In this document: piece by piece, positions 24,315 through 37,586 of the stretch
How positions within the stretch are numbered: position 1 is the stretch's first letter
Layout of the letters: each line of letters begins with the position of its first letter
Source of the DNA: Linnemannia elongata
Taxonomy: Eukaryota > Mortierellomycota > Mortierellomycetes > Mortierellales > Mortierellaceae
Direction of reading: 5' to 3'
Length of the DNA stretch: 64,000 nucleotides
Assembly (NCBI GenBank): GCA_036320915.1
Contig: JAXBDG010000005.1
Coordinates: 2,548,001 to 2,612,000 of the forward strand
Notes under the pieces: model-generated
What the model was told of the DNA's origin: nothing
The model's input: the letters and a program-made list of their open reading frames with translations, nothing else
Database searches by the model: none
Made by a program: the position numbers and the translations under genes

Positions 24315-24749
24315 GTCTCCCTTGTCTAGTCCCTCCTACATGTAGCAGCGAGGGTAGTCTGCTTGGCATTCATCAACCATGTCCTCATCACCATCGATAT
24401 CATATCAACAAAAGTGCCCGTATCAGCCCTTTTTCTTAATGCCATCAAAGATCATCCTTCGTAGATGTGTCGTTGCCTCGTCATCATCACAAGGGTGGGG
24501 GCCGATAGCGACAGGAGGTCCCACCTCTCATTCTTCATCTCTCGTCTTTCATGCTTCTTTGCATCACTTTCTTTCACTTGGCTCCCCTCTACCGATTTCC
24601 AACAGCATCCTACTGAGAACAGACACGCAACACCTTTTCTTACTCTTACGAACAGAGCGTGGTAAACACCACACGCAACACACTCACACTCTCAACAAAC
24701 AGCAAAACGACAAGAACACCAGTACACAAGACATACAGCAAGCAAAGAG

Positions 24750-25782
24750 ATGTCGGACAGAGGTGGACCATATGCACTCGCACGCTCGCGGGCGGGATCG
24801 GAATCCTACCAGGACCCTTCTGGACGCAGCGGCCGCAGTGGCATCGACAAGTCAGACAAGTGTGACTATGGGGACAGCGGCAACAGAGGCCACAGCTATG
24901 ATATCCGCCACCTGTTCAACATCCTCCTCATAGCCTTTTCGAGCGTCCCCACGACCATCTTGCTTGCGTGGATCATCTCCTGGAGCATCGTCATGGTTGT
25001 AAGATATCTCTCTTCTCTCTTGTATACCCTTTGCAAAAGGAGCGAACGAAAATCGAGTTGATTGAGAAAAAACGCGGCGGTGGGTGCTTGTCTTGGTGTT
25101 CGTATCGTTACTCATACCATCAAGCTCCCTTCTCTCTCATATCCTGTCTATGATTGATTTGGTACATGGTAAATAGTACCTGTGCACATTTGGCTTCGCG
25201 ATAGGGGTCGCGTGTATATTAGGTCTATCCATGTTCATCTACGGACCCATCTTCTGCTTCTGTGTCATCTCCGCCTTTGGATGCTCGCTCGTCTACAACG
25301 TCTCCCGGTTTGGGTGGGACACCACCTGGAGGGCCTGGTACACCGTCCGTCGTGTCCTGTACAATCTCTTGGCAGGACCCTCATTGCCAACCAATGGCGG
25401 CATGAAGGGAGTGGTGGCGCATGAGGAATCAACGGGGTGGTTTTCGTGGCTCCTAGGGTGGGGGGATATGTCCAATGGACAGAATGAAGGGACACTTGGG
25501 TGGGGTACTCTAGGTGCGCCGGCTAAGGAACCTGAATGGGGTACGCAGCCATTGGAGGAAAAGTTTGAGACGCGTCCGGCTACTACTAGTACTTTGCCGT
25601 CGGGACCCGTTGCGGGAGGGGGAGGGGGAGGTGCTAGAGGAAGGTTCCCACCGGCGATACCTGGGACCGGAACTAGTGGTGCTTTGGCGTCGACTGGCAT
25701 TGGGATGGGAGGACATGGAGGACGGAAGGGCAGTGTCCGTGGCGAGGAAGTGGTGCATCCTTACCACGTTCGTGGGAAGTGA
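24750..25782 (+). CDS. 284-aa membrane protein with clustered hydrophobic helices
   Basis: Two exons (24750-24998 and 25177-25782) join in phase 0. Residues 1-53 are polar and Ser/Gly/Asp-rich. Residues 54-125 contain three or four hydrophobic helices in close succession (FNILLIAFSSVPTTILLAW, then FGFAIGVACILGLSMFIYG, then FCFCVISAFGCSLVY). The C-terminal 150 residues are Gly/Pro-rich and probably disordered and cytosolic. There is no cleavable signal peptide. The short loops resemble hairpin-type proteins such as the promethin/LDAF1 class of lipid-droplet factors, but this is only an architectural resemblance. No catalytic motif is visible. Confidence 0.72.
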
Positions 25783-28700
25783 TTTGTGAACACGTTTTTC
25801 TTGATTCTCCTCCTTTCTTTTTCTACTCCCATTCAACCCCCCACCCTTCTTCCTTCCCTCTTCCACGTTGCTTGTTTTTCTGTTACACCGAACATCGCAT
25901 CCTTGTCGTTGGTGTTACCGAAGGCTACATTTTTTTCTGTTTTTTTGCTCACACACAAAAAAGTGCTTGTGTGCGGAATACAAATTTTTCAAAAAAAAAA
26001 AAAAATATTGCTCTCACATCCTTTACAACAGCATCGGCGCCCTGGTCATAGGACCATTCCTCCCCGATGGAAATAAAAAACCATAATGCAAATCAACCAA
26101 AACGCAAACAAGGTAACCTTAGAGGGGGGGGGGATGAGGAAGAAGTAGGAAGTATATAGAGAAAAGCGAGAGAGAGTGTGTGTGTGTGGGTGGAGTGGGA
26201 TGTGGCGCACTTTCCTTTCCATCACCGATGATGATAAAGTACCTTTCTCCTTGTACTCGCCTAATAACGTGTATGGAGCCAGAAAGGTGAATGGGGTGAT
26301 TGAGCTGTCTACTGTTTGTTTCCGTTTGCGTTTTCAGAAGGTTCAGCTTAAGTTGCGTTGGGGGGGGGGTAAAGGATTAGGAGGAAAGGTGGTGAGTGGT
26401 ACCATGGATTTGTCATTTGTTTTGTTTGCTTGCTTGTAGTATTCCCTCCTCTGAGCATAAAGATAAAAAGACACAAACTCAACCCACCCCTCATCTGTCC
26501 TCCATGTCTAACTCTTAACCCCGTTCTCTCTCCATTCCCCAAAAAACAAGTGACCTTGAACCAAACTAAAGTAATAAAGAAGATGGCTACTTGATCTAAC
26601 CTAGAAAAACAAATAAACAAACAAACAAACCAATACGATGCCACGAGGTAAATGCAAAGGCAAGACAAGAACAATGCTGGCGTAATACGTTTTATACGAT
26701 TGTGTGGAGGAGTCTATTGGGGTCATGGAGGAGAAAGGATCTAGACAAAACGAGAGTCCGATCGATTCGTCTCTGATGATTTGTTTTCATGTTTTTGTAT
26801 GTCACCCTCCTCCAGGACAGCAGGAAGAGAGCATGTAAAAAATGGAGAGAGAAATGAACTGCATAGTTGCGGCATGCATGAGGGGATATAGAGAAGAATA
26901 GGAGGGGAGGAGGTAAGGAGGGAGGTGAAGGAGGAATATGAATACACCCCAGGGATGGAGAGGATCGATTTTGCTCATTGAGCCGAATGAAAAAATTGCT
27001 CTCGCGGAGAAGAAAGGAGAAATGCGTTAAAAATATGAAGTGTGCTAAGGAAAATGAGAAATGAATGGCGAGAAAAAGAGGGTTTGGCGATGCTGCTTGC
27101 ATGTATGAAGGACAAAGACTGTTTGATGGAAAAGTGAGGGATGGGAGAGAGAGAGAGAAGCAGAAGCTGGACGGTTAGAGGATGGGAGCGAATAAATGAA
27201 TGGTTGTGAAGGATATGCAAAGGCGAAGTTGAAGGGTGTGTAATGGCACCAAGTAGGTGCAGAGAGACGAAGGGCGGTTGCTCGATGAGATGGTGGCACA
27301 GTGTGACAATAATTATCTGATGGTACTTGAATTTTGTTCCTGAAGTGTCTCTCTCCTGGTTGGCTCCGTTTCTCCTTTGCCATAGATCACCAACTTTGTT
27401 TGTCTCGTCTTTCTGGTCGAGCCTGATCACCTTCGCACATATTCCCCTCTCTCTTTCTCTTCTCCTTCATCACTTCATCGTCCAACTCCTTTCATTCATC
27501 GCTCATCTCACTTCCTTCCTCCGTCTTTCCTCCTTCATCACCCTCCCCATTCTTCCCTTCTTTCATCTACTCGCATCATCTCACTGGACACCCTCCCTTA
27601 CTTCCATTCGCATTCAACACATCCCACCACCGACTTACGACCTGACCTCATTCATTTATTCAACAAACACAAACGTATGCAACCCCCCATAGCCACCGAA
27701 ATCAACCTATCCCTTGCATCACAGCATCCAGACACATCGAAACAGGAGCACGAAAGACCTATAGCGTGGACGATGTCATAAGTGCCGCGTCGTTAAGACC
27801 TATCGGCTATCTGGCAGCACATATTGCTTTTGCATCAATCTAGCTCTGCAACCATGTGAATTTGACCCCTTCCTTCCACCTTCCTCTTCTCCACTCTCCT
27901 TACTATGACTAAACAAAACAACAAGCACATTCTCAATCCACTGCTCCTTCACCCTCCAACCATGTATATCCTTTCCATCCCACCTCCCCACTCCTTTTCT
28001 CTCTTCCTCTCCTTGCCCTTTCTCCGTGGCAATTTTTTTCATTTGCTCTACACGTTGCTGTACTCTTCCCTGTTCCTGAATCATTTGAGCACTGCTCATC
28101 AACAGATAACAACGACAACATTTTGCGCCTCATCTCGTTCATACGCACCTCGACCTTCTGACACCTCCTTTCGTTTGTTTTTCTTGGCTTCCTGCAACTC
28201 TCGCCATTGCGCACTTGTAACAGAAACGAGAAGCATAGACGATACCTAAAGACCTGCACATAATACATCCACCAATCCAACGGTCCAGACCACATCAAAA
28301 CAAGGTAAACAAACACACGCAGAGAAAGAAACGGCAGCAAGACATGTTGCTCCTTTTGCCTGCACCTACACTCCCTCCACTATCTCTCTTTCGCTATAGC
28401 CTTTCTCTCCCTTTCCTTTCCTTTTTGATCATGCGACTTCTGTTTTTATTTGGAAGGCCCGATAACAAGGGCTTGGTTGAAGTGCGAGCAAGAGCGATAG
28501 AAGACAGGGTGAGATGCACCAACAGACATTTCTGCTTGAGAGCAAAAGCACCACTTGTTCTCTCTGTACAACGTACAAGCACCAACAAACAGGTCGGACG
28601 CCCATTTTTTTTTGGCATCTTGTTTCATTTTCATCGCTCCCAGTGTCCACTTTCCACAACCCGTTCACCATCTCCACATCGACATGTGCGTTCGGAGAGA

Positions 28701-31700
28701 TTAAGTTTTCTTGTATTTTGGAGACATCGCGATTTTCCTCTGTGTGTACAATGCTTAATGTACTTAATATTGGTAAACGCATCCAACAAACATGTTGAGG
28801 CACCTTGTTTTTTTCGTTCTTGGTTGTATTCTTCATGGCATTTTGTCTTTCTCGCATGAACTATCGCTTTTTTTAAGGCGACCCTACCAGTGAGAGGGAC
28901 ACGCAGGGGAAGAAAAGAAAAAAAACGAAAACTAGCAAGAACAAGGCAGGAGAGGGGACATCCAAAACAAAGGAATAAGGACGAACAAAGGGGAAATTGC
29001 CGAATGCATATAGAGGGGAGAGAGAAAGGGGTGATGGCCTTTGGCTCTTGATCCGCATGAATAGATAGCCCTTTCTGTCTGTGCGTGTGTATGATTGTCT
29101 TCGTGAGTTTTGAGTGTGAGTGTGATTGTCGCTGTGGAAAACGGGTGGATTTCGAGTGGGTGTGCTGTCTATGAAGAACAACAATGACAGTCCTGCCTAT
29201 TTGCCCGAGACGGACGTGTCCGAGACGAGGCGGCCTCTCTTTTTCCCTCCTCCTATGTTTCCACCCCTTGCTCTCAACCCAGGCATTTCTCCACCCAGTC
29301 AGCGAAGAGGGGAGGAGGGGGCACGTTTGAGTCTGGCTACTATGCGTCTACATGTGCCCATGGATACGTCCTGTTTATTTTTGTGTGTCATGAAGTTGAA
29401 ACGCAAAACAGCCTTTGACCTACATTTTTGATATGCCTCGTGCACGCGTACAAATATTCACTAAACCAAGGCAGAAGTAGACGTTTTTTTTTTTTTTTAT
29501 TTTTTTTTTGGCATCCATCCCTTCGTCTATGCATTTGCATTTCTCTGCTCTATAAGTCCAAACGTCCTCAACGTCTCACAAATACTGGGTCTTAAACCGC
29601 ACAGCACTACTCTCCCTACCTCCCTACTTCACCTCTTCCTCCCCCTCAATCCTCTCCAACATGTTCCTCCACTGCGTTCCTTACATATCCAGACCCAGCG
29701 GCGGTCTACTTTGTTTATTTGTTTGTTTGTTTGTCTGTTTGTTATGGGGTGACAATAGTTAGTTCCTGAATGTTTGTCCTCTTTGTAAGTGCTTTTCATT
29801 TGTCAGTCAGACCAAGTTAGCTTAAATGGAGAGAAGGCGGGAAAAGGAGAAACAAAAACGACGGGTAATGCATAGTTTGATGGACGGACGGCCAAACAGG
29901 ACATGTAGATGCAAAAACAAAAGGGAGCCGGGTTCAACATGGGTCATTGTCAGTAACCCCTTCTTGATAGACAAACTGAGAGGCAGACGGACCGGCAAGC
30001 AAGCAGGCAGGCAACGCGTGTCGCAACACTGAAACGGTCTGGACTCCTTTTTTTCCCATTTGCACATCGAAGCACATTGTTGCATTTGCCTTATTTTATT
30101 TTGGGATGCGGCGTCCACCTTTTGCACATCCCTTACTATTATTCTTTGCTCAGTCCCTTCCTCTCTCCCTTGCTCTTGTTGTTGTTTTCCTTTCTCGCCC
30201 CTCTTCAATTGTTTGTTTTTTCTTGAACCTTGCCCTGGAGTTCTCTCCTGTGAAGATTAACGTGTGTGGAGGAGGAGGAGATTGACGGTACATCAATGCT
30301 TTGCTTGCATGTAAAATGGGTGGGACCTTCAAAATTAATCGGTCGGTCATTCATAGTCAACACACCTTGCAAACGCTGACAAGAAAAAAAACATCCTTTA
30401 TTCCAACGGAGAAAGGACAACAATCGACGCAAAAAAGCCAACTTGTCACCCTGACTTCCGCGTTTTCCGTCTTTTCACGTCGCTGAGGGCCTGGAAGGTT
30501 TTTTTTGTCATGTCCGATGAAGTGAGCTGTATGCCTGGTATCTGTTTGAACGAAACAAGTTGTGCCGCGACGAGTGGGTAGAGGAGGACCCCGATCGCGC
30601 CTTGCTTTGATTTCCCCAACCGACAAACTCGTGAGTTTCTTATAATAGAAGGCACGAGCAAGGAAGGAAAGAAACAAAGCAGACAAAAGGATGCATTGAT
30701 CTTGCCTCATGCAATTGACTTTGCCATGCGCCTCCGATGCACACCATAATGTGCATCCCCGAAGGGTCTATCGTTCGCTCTTTCGCTTACTATGGGGCTG
30801 GCGGATGGTGCACGACTTTCCATTTTTATCCGCTCTTTTTTCAGTGTCTGTATTCTTGTTCTTCTCCTTTTCTCTTCTCCCTTCTCTTATTCTTGTTCTT
30901 CATTTTCTGCTACGTTTCTCTTCTTTTGCTCGCTTTCTTCGCCCCTTCTGCCTTGGTCACCCATTATTGATCAGCGCTATCATTACTTAATACTCTCTCC
31001 ACTCCTCCCTTCATCGTACTCCTAACTCCTAACCTTCGCACAAACATACATTTCTCGTTCCAAGTCCAATACGGACATTTGCTCATCACCTCGACGTTTT
31101 CATCGCTCTTAACTCTCCTTCTCTCCCTCTCCCTCCACAGTTTTGCCCCCCCCCCCCCCCCCCCCCCCCCCGCCCTTCTTCCTCACAAACAGAACATAAC
31201 ACTCTCAACCGTCCATTTCCGTCCCTTCTTCTAAATCCGATTTGATACTCTGCAACCTCAGTTCAAGGACAACGACAATAAGGTACGCGACATTTTTATA
31301 CTCCGACTCGTGTTCCGCTGAATTACCAGGCTCAGCACGAAAACACCATGATGAATATCCACGCAAATGTCCTCCTGCACCTTTTTTTCCTCCCTCTCAT
31401 TCCATTTCATTACCACTTTTGTCTTCTCCACGTTACACCACACTCCATTTCGCGAAATCTCATTCTCGCTTTCTCTTTCGTATTCGCACTCCATTTTCTC
31501 CCCTTGATCCTATATAATGACGGCCTTGTCATATCGTTCCTTGTTTGCCTTCAAACATCCTCCCTTCCTCTCTTCCCCCTTGAAGTACCGATGCTTGTTT
31601 TTCACTTTTATGATCCATGTGTGGCGGTTGTCGAAGAGACAGGATAAAATAAGGGGGTAAAAGAAGGGATGTTGACGAGCCGAATAATAAACGCCAAGCT

Positions 31701-32817
31701 CCAAACAAAGAAGGCAGCGTTGGTGAGAAAGAGAGGAAGAGAATGGAGAGTGAGATCCATTACATCCCCATACCCAACGATGAAAATGTTCGGCCTATTC
31801 GATGTGTCTTTGATTGGTGTTGACAATTTACAGGATGCGTAAGCTAAATAAGCTACTTCTTTCATGCCAGGTGTCCATGAATGGAGCCCAAGGATGAAAT
31901 GGAAAGGCGGCTATAACCATGTTGTTGTGGAATACTCATCCTTCGCCACCAGACAGGCTTTTAATCCCTGTTGACTTGAGCCATTTTCCTTCTCATTCTC
32001 TTCCTGCTACACGCGATGCACGCTCTCATATTTTGCAAGACGTGTTCGTGTCAATGAATGCATTGTCTGACTCGGATGTTGCTTAAGGAGTTCTCTTACA
32101 TGTGTCCCCAATCTCTCTACCCTCTCCAAATCTTTCTCTGCCTTCGACCCTTCATCCCAATCAATAACTTTTTTAAAACTTATATCAGCAGCAAGTCTTC
32201 AGTTGTCACCTCAGTTCGACACAAGCATACTCGTTAGTAGCATCCAAACCCACTGCGCCAACTTCATTCCTCAATCACCATGCCATTCCTTTACACTACG
32301 CACTACGCGAGACCACATCACACAAAAGGACACACCCTCCGTCCTCTCTTCTAACTCTCACATACGCTATACTTTACCCACTCCTTTTTTCACCACTCCC
32401 AAGAGGACGTGCTTTGTTTGTTACAAACAGGCAAATATGGACGGACACGACTCTCTTGTCACGAACAGTAGCTCTGTAAACTAATTATAACGGCTATATG
32501 CTTCAAGACGAGGGGTGGGGGTTGAGAAAAAGGGATTTCTTCGTTATCGTGAAACACCTATTCACCCAAGTACAAAATGTCAACTCTCTCCCTTTCCCTT
32601 TCCCTTTCCTTCTCCTTCTCCCTAACCGTTCATGATCAAAAAGCTAACTAGCTCCTTTCTTTCCTCCATCGTCATCTTTACTCCAGTATCTCTTCTCATT
32701 CTCACTTTTTCACATCCCGGCATCTATTTCACATTTTCCAAAGAGAAAAAATAGCACGGGTCATTTTCGTCACTACTCTCTCCCCATCCTCACTCAACAC
32801 ACAAACAATATCACAAC
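25783..32817. other. 7-kb region without a convincing gene
   Basis: This is the longest gap in the window. It contains C/T-rich and A/G-rich blocks, T and A runs (25989-26004, 29484-29510), a 26-bp C run at 31146-31171 and many short open frames. None shows sustained codon preference together with splice signals. The least bad candidate is an 86-codon frame at 29171-29431 (see rejected items). The last kilobase before 32818 is probably the promoter of the G-alpha gene. Non-coding RNA genes cannot be excluded. Confidence 0.4.
31146..31171. repeat. 26-bp poly-C run
   Basis: An uninterrupted C26 (G26 on the minus strand) lies about 1.65 kb upstream of the G-alpha start. Such runs can form G-quadruplex or i-motif structures and are prone to length change. 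Confidence 0.9.
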
Positions 32818-34403
32818 ATGGGTTGCTGCCTTAGCGCAGAAGAACGGGAAGCCCACCAGGCTCACGAGAGCATCGAGACCCAACTCAAACGCGACCGTGC
32901 CATATTGCGTAACGAAGTCAAGATGCTCTTGCTCGGTAAGAAATCAAATCTCATCCTTCTACACTTTCGCATCATACAGGGTTGAAGTCGTAACCTCCCT
33001 AACTCTTCTTTGCTCCTTTTCAATACGCAATGTAGGCGCTGGAGAGTCTGGAAAGTCGACCATCTTGAAGCAAATGAAGCTGATCCATGAGGGAAGTTAC
33101 TCCAAGGAAGAGCGTGAGGCATTCAAGGAGATCATCTTTTCCAACACTGTTCAAAGGTAAAGGAGATATCCTAATTGCTCAAACACAATTGAAACGCAAA
33201 GATTGAGTCGAGCCTACTGTCGCAATGAAAACAAGATTGCTAGCGCAAAAACACAAAGCACGCGTTGTACATCTTTCATCCCAACCTAATACTGACACCC
33301 TGGCTCATCTTACCTCTATATCCCTACAAATAGTATGCGTGTGATCCTGGAAGCGATGGATAACATGGAGCTGCCACTGTACCATAACACCAACCGCAAC
33401 TACGCAATTGTGGTTAGGAGCCTACCCCCACAGATCGAGGGCGATTTCATGCCACACGAAGTTGCTGTTGCCATTCAAAACCTCTGGCTCGACCCTAACG
33501 TACAAAAAGCCTTTTCTCGCAGTCGCGAATACCAGCTTAACGACTCTGCCAAATAGTAAGTGTGCTTGAGATACTCCTTGAAATGCCAGGGTTTGATCAC
33601 TGAATCTGTTGACTAAAAAGCGATAGTAACTTCCTCTAACACTGATATGACCTTTCTTATCTCCAATTAGTTACTTTGATTCGATTGACAGGATTGCAAA
33701 GCCAACATACTCTCCGACAGATCAGGACGTGCTCCGATCTCGAGTCAAGACGACGGGTATCACCGAAACAACATTCAACATTGGAGAGCTTACCTACCGG
33801 ATGTTTGACGTGGGTGGTCAAAGGTCTGAGCGTCGCAAGTGGATCAACTGTTTCGAGAACGTGACAGCAGTAGTGTTCTTGGTGGCGATTTCTGAATACG
33901 ACCAATTGTTGCTCGAGGACGAGACGGTGAACCGAATGCACGAGGCTCTGACGCTGTTTGACTCGATCTGTAACTCACGCTGGTTCGTCAAGACGTCGAT
34001 TATCTTGTTCTTGAACAAGATTGATCGCTTCAAGGAGAAGTTGCCCTTTTCGCCGTTGAACAAGTACTTCCCGGATTTCGATGGTAAGCTATGATTGGCT
34101 AGTGATAGTTCGATTTTTTTTGGCGCGAAAAAAATCTCGCGTTGGTGGCGTTCTCCCTCCCTTACTAATCCTTTCAAACATACGTGTTTTTGGAATGTTT
34201 TTTTTTCCTTAATAGGTGGCGACGATTACGAGGAGGCATCACAGTACATTCTTGACCGGTTCGTGAATCTCAGTCTGTCAGAGACGAAACAGATCTATGC
34301 CCACTTCACATGTGCAACAGACACGAGTCAAATCAAGTTTGTCATGACAGCTGTCAGCGACATTATCATCCAAACCAATCTTCGCGACTGCGGCCTTCTG
34401 TAA
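32818..34403 (+). CDS. Heterotrimeric G protein alpha subunit (group I, Gi-like)
   Basis: This is the membrane-bound GTPase that couples seven-helix receptors to cAMP or MAP-kinase signalling. Five exons, 32818-32935, 33036-33156, 33334-33555, 33671-34083 and 34216-34403, give 353 residues, the standard length. The N-terminal MGCCLS supports myristoylation at Gly2 and palmitoylation at Cys3/Cys4. The P-loop is GAGESGKS (40-47). Switch I is RVKTTGIT (R178, T181), switch II is DVGGQR (G203, Q204), and NKID (269-272) and TCAT near the end bind guanine. The C-terminus CGLL with Cys350 at position -4 matches Gi-like and fungal group I subunits and gives a potential pertussis-toxin site. All catalytic residues are intact. 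A 7TM receptor-like gene lies about 11.5 kb downstream on the opposite strand. Confidence 0.97.
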
Positions 34404-35406
34404 GTTTACTTCTCTTTTCTTTTTCGTAGCAGCTATCAACATATGTATACGACGGCCTTTTTATTTTTTTTATTTTTTTTATTTTTTTTTATTCACTATT
34501 CTCTTTTCTTTTGCATATCCTCCTTTCTACCTTCCATCCACCTTGCTCTTCTACGACAACCAGCCTGTGATGATACTAGAAATGACAGGACTGGACAAAG
34601 CAAAGGCCAAGGCAAGGCAAGGAAAAGCAAACAAGAGCTGCTAAACCACCACCTTCTATTCACCGTGGGCCACGCTCAACCGCCGCTCAACCGCCGCTTG
34701 ATCGACCCTATTTTTTGATACACACAACAAAGCAACCAAACACTCTTCCCATTTTGGGCGTCTCTGAAAGACGCAAAACAAAAAAATCAACTGCGCCCGT
34801 CTCAGAACCACCACAAACCACCCCTCGACCGTTCTGGATAGTCACTCTAGTTTCATTTATATATAGCTCCCCTCGCATAAATAAGAAAAAAAAAACGCAC
34901 ACATACGCATACAACTGCCACCTGTTTTCATATCGGCAGAGAAAGAATGACAAAAGGATACAAGGATCCGAGGATTCACGATCGTTTTATTTCTCTTCTG
35001 TCCTCCCCTTTTGAAATATTCAAAAACTTATGTGCTCATGCCAACTTGGCTGTTTCTCAGGAAGGTATAATGACACTGTGAATTGGGGGTTTAATATGCC
35101 TACTTATAATCATGATCTCTGAATCACACACGTGTGAAGGTTACTGCCCCTTTTTCTTTTGACCCATGTAACCAAAGACGACGCTAAGCTCCCTCTCTCT
35201 CACTCTTTCTCTCTTTTTTCAAGTCCATGTCGACAAAATATAGATAGTGGTAAGACAATCCTCATAGTCTCGAACGCAAGGAAAAAAAGCAAGGCTAATG
35301 GCGCACAGACCTCACTCCGACATTCCATCATTGTTGATTAAGCAGGTCGAGAAGCAACTCTTCGTATCACTTTTATTCAATTCTCCTTCTACCCAAAAGT
35401 GTTTCT
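34404..35406. other. Convergent 3' intergenic region
   Basis: This 1-kb gap separates the stops of the G-alpha gene (+) and the Sel1 gene (-). T-rich DNA at 34459-34490 follows the G-alpha stop. No gene is seen. Confidence 0.5.
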
Positions 35407-37586
35407 CTACATGATTGTACACATACGCCCTCCTTTGGCGCCACCGCCACGCTTAATAGCCTCATCCACTTGCACCTTCAACCTCTGACCCTCCGCACCC
35501 AACTGACCCGGACGCCGACTCGCCAGCGTAAACCATTTCTGAGCCTGCATCAGATCCTTCTTTGAGGGGTCCCATACATGCTTCACCGCTTTTGACGACG
35601 ACGACAGCTCCTCTGCCTCAGAAGCCGTCTCTTCGGTCGAAGAAGGAGCCTGAGGAGTTTCGTCTTGGAAATAATACGCACCCAGACTCAATTGCGCCAG
35701 CCCAAACCCCTGCTGCCCCGACATCTTCCAGTACTCGACCGCCAGCGCATCATTCTTGGGGACTCCCAAACCAGTGAAATACGCTTGACCAACATTATAC
35801 TGCGCCTCAGCCAAACCCTTGGACGCCGCCTTTTGGTAATGCTGAAACGCGGCCTTGGTATTCGGCGTTCTCTTCTTGCCCTCGGGTGTAAACTGGTTCA
35901 TTTCCAGCGCACCCAACAAGAAGTGCGCCTCAGCACAGTCATCCGATTGTTGGATCGCAGATTGGAAGTACTTTTTCGCCATCCCCAGATCCTGCGGCAA
36001 CTCGCCGTTGAGATACATCCTGCCCAACGCAACCCGCGCCTCGAGGATCCCGGCCTGTGCAGCCTTAAGGTATAGATCCCGTGCCGCTTCATAGTTTTTG
36101 TCCTCGCGCGCATAAATACTGGCAAGGGTCGACATTGCCCAGGGGAGGCCTTTGAAGCGGGGTCCGCCTGCTGGTTGGGCAAGCGCCTGGATGATGGCGC
36201 GTCCTTTTGCGGGGTCGGCGGGGACTCCGCGGGCTCCGCGGTAAAGAAGGACGCCGTAGCTGTATTTGGAGGAGATATCGCCCTGTTCGAGTGCAATCTT
36301 GAACAACGCCAATGCCAAGGGTGCGCCATCTAATGTCAATCCAGCACAAAAATAGTCCCTGTAAGTACTCAAGAACTCGATCGTTCAGAAGACAACGACG
36401 ACAGATTGCAGTTCTGGCCATACCTCGAGTGTATTGCAATGACCATGATGCTAGTTCGTGAACAGCCAGACCCTTCTTCTTGCATGCTACCGATAAATGA
36501 CCCATAAAGAAAGAGATGTTAGGCCTTGACCTTTGAGGTCCTAACTCATTTTCGTCCATACTCCCTGAATAACATTATTTGCATGGGTATTTTACCAGCA
36601 GCAAAGGCCTTCTCGGTTAGAACGCGCCTAGGATCGTCCTCCTTTAGGGGCAAGACGTCTACCATGGTCTGGATCAGATCTTTGGTCTCGTCCAGCGTGA
36701 CGCTCAGTTTCTTTTGCTGGATCAACTGTGTAATAAAATTGTCTGGTGGAAACACATCTACATTGCGAGAGAGAGGAAAAGATGATTAGTAGGGTGATGC
36801 AAATAGTTTCATCCGCACTTTTGCATTCGTGCCAGTAATGAACACACCAAGAGCACATTATAGAAGGAGCGAAGACACATACCTGCCACGGTAAGTGTGC
36901 TGAGATCGACTTCCTGGCTGTTTGTCGATCTTGGAGCCAATGTCCTGTTGTAGCAGTATGAACGTACTCATTCGCGTTAGTTGCTCTCCTTTAGTCCACC
37001 TACTTTCCCATGGTCATTAAAAAATCCAGGCAACAAACAGAGAAAAGAAGACTTACTCGGATGCAGATGATGGCTTGTTGAAATCCTCAAACTGTGAAAA
37101 TAATCCGCTCACAGGCGCCTCGACCTGATCCGTCACATCCTTGGCAACAGGGACAATCTTGCCGCCCTCCTTGCGGTAGATTACATCCCCTTCTATGGCC
37201 GCAGATCCAGCTTTGATGATGGTGGCCTTTTCTGCATGCTTTGCGGTATGTTTCTTGGCTAGGTGTGAGGAGGGTGTTGTTGAGAAGCGTGCGGTAGGGC
37301 CAGCGGTAGCAGATCGGATAGGAGGTGCCACTGCACGAGAGGAAGACGAAAGGGAGAGTGACGTTCCTGCTGCTGCTGAGGGACTGACGCGGGTTACCGA
37401 GGTTGTGGGTTGAGTGATATATTCGCGCACTGTGATTGTAGTAGGATTAGAGAAGACGGCGTGAGTTCCGGCGCGGCGGCGTCTGGCCCTGAAGAGGACT
37501 TGTCCAGGCCGTGTCTGTTGTTGTGAGACTGAATGAGCAGAGTGCGAGGCCATGACCTGCCTTGCTGCTGTTGTGTTCCGAATCAT
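35407..37586 (-). CDS. Sel1-repeat protein with mitochondrial-type N-terminus and C-terminal CaaX
   Basis: Five exons are read: 37586-37057, 36944-36883, 36757-36596, 36486-36424 and 36329-35407, giving 579 residues with the frame kept at each GT-AG junction. Residues 1-60 are rich in Arg, Ser and Thr with almost no acidic residues (MIRNTTAARQVMASHS, then RARRRRAG), as in mitochondrial presequences. From about residue 270 there are at least five Sel1-type repeats, for example AEAQYNVGQAYFTGLGVPKN and ARVALGRMYLNGELPQD. The protein ends CTIM, a good farnesylation CaaX box after a Gly/Lys/Arg-rich linker. Sel1 repeats plus a CaaX box occur in the chitin synthase activator Skt5/Chs4, but the N-terminus does not look like Skt5. 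Sel1 repeats act as protein-protein scaffolds. The true location is unclear. It shares a 276-base divergent promoter with the next gene. Confidence 0.85.

Noticed and set aside
29171..29431. 86-codon frame on the plus strand with some gene-like codons
   Set aside because: It starts well and has GC-ending codons for about 40 residues, but the second half looks random, there is no splice partner and no recognisable domain. It is kept only as a weak possibility.
36330..36372. N-terminal extension of the last Sel1-gene exon beginning STYRDYFC
   Set aside because: The phase of the preceding exon does not fit the acceptor at CTTACAG; the acceptor at 36331-36330 fits and is used instead.
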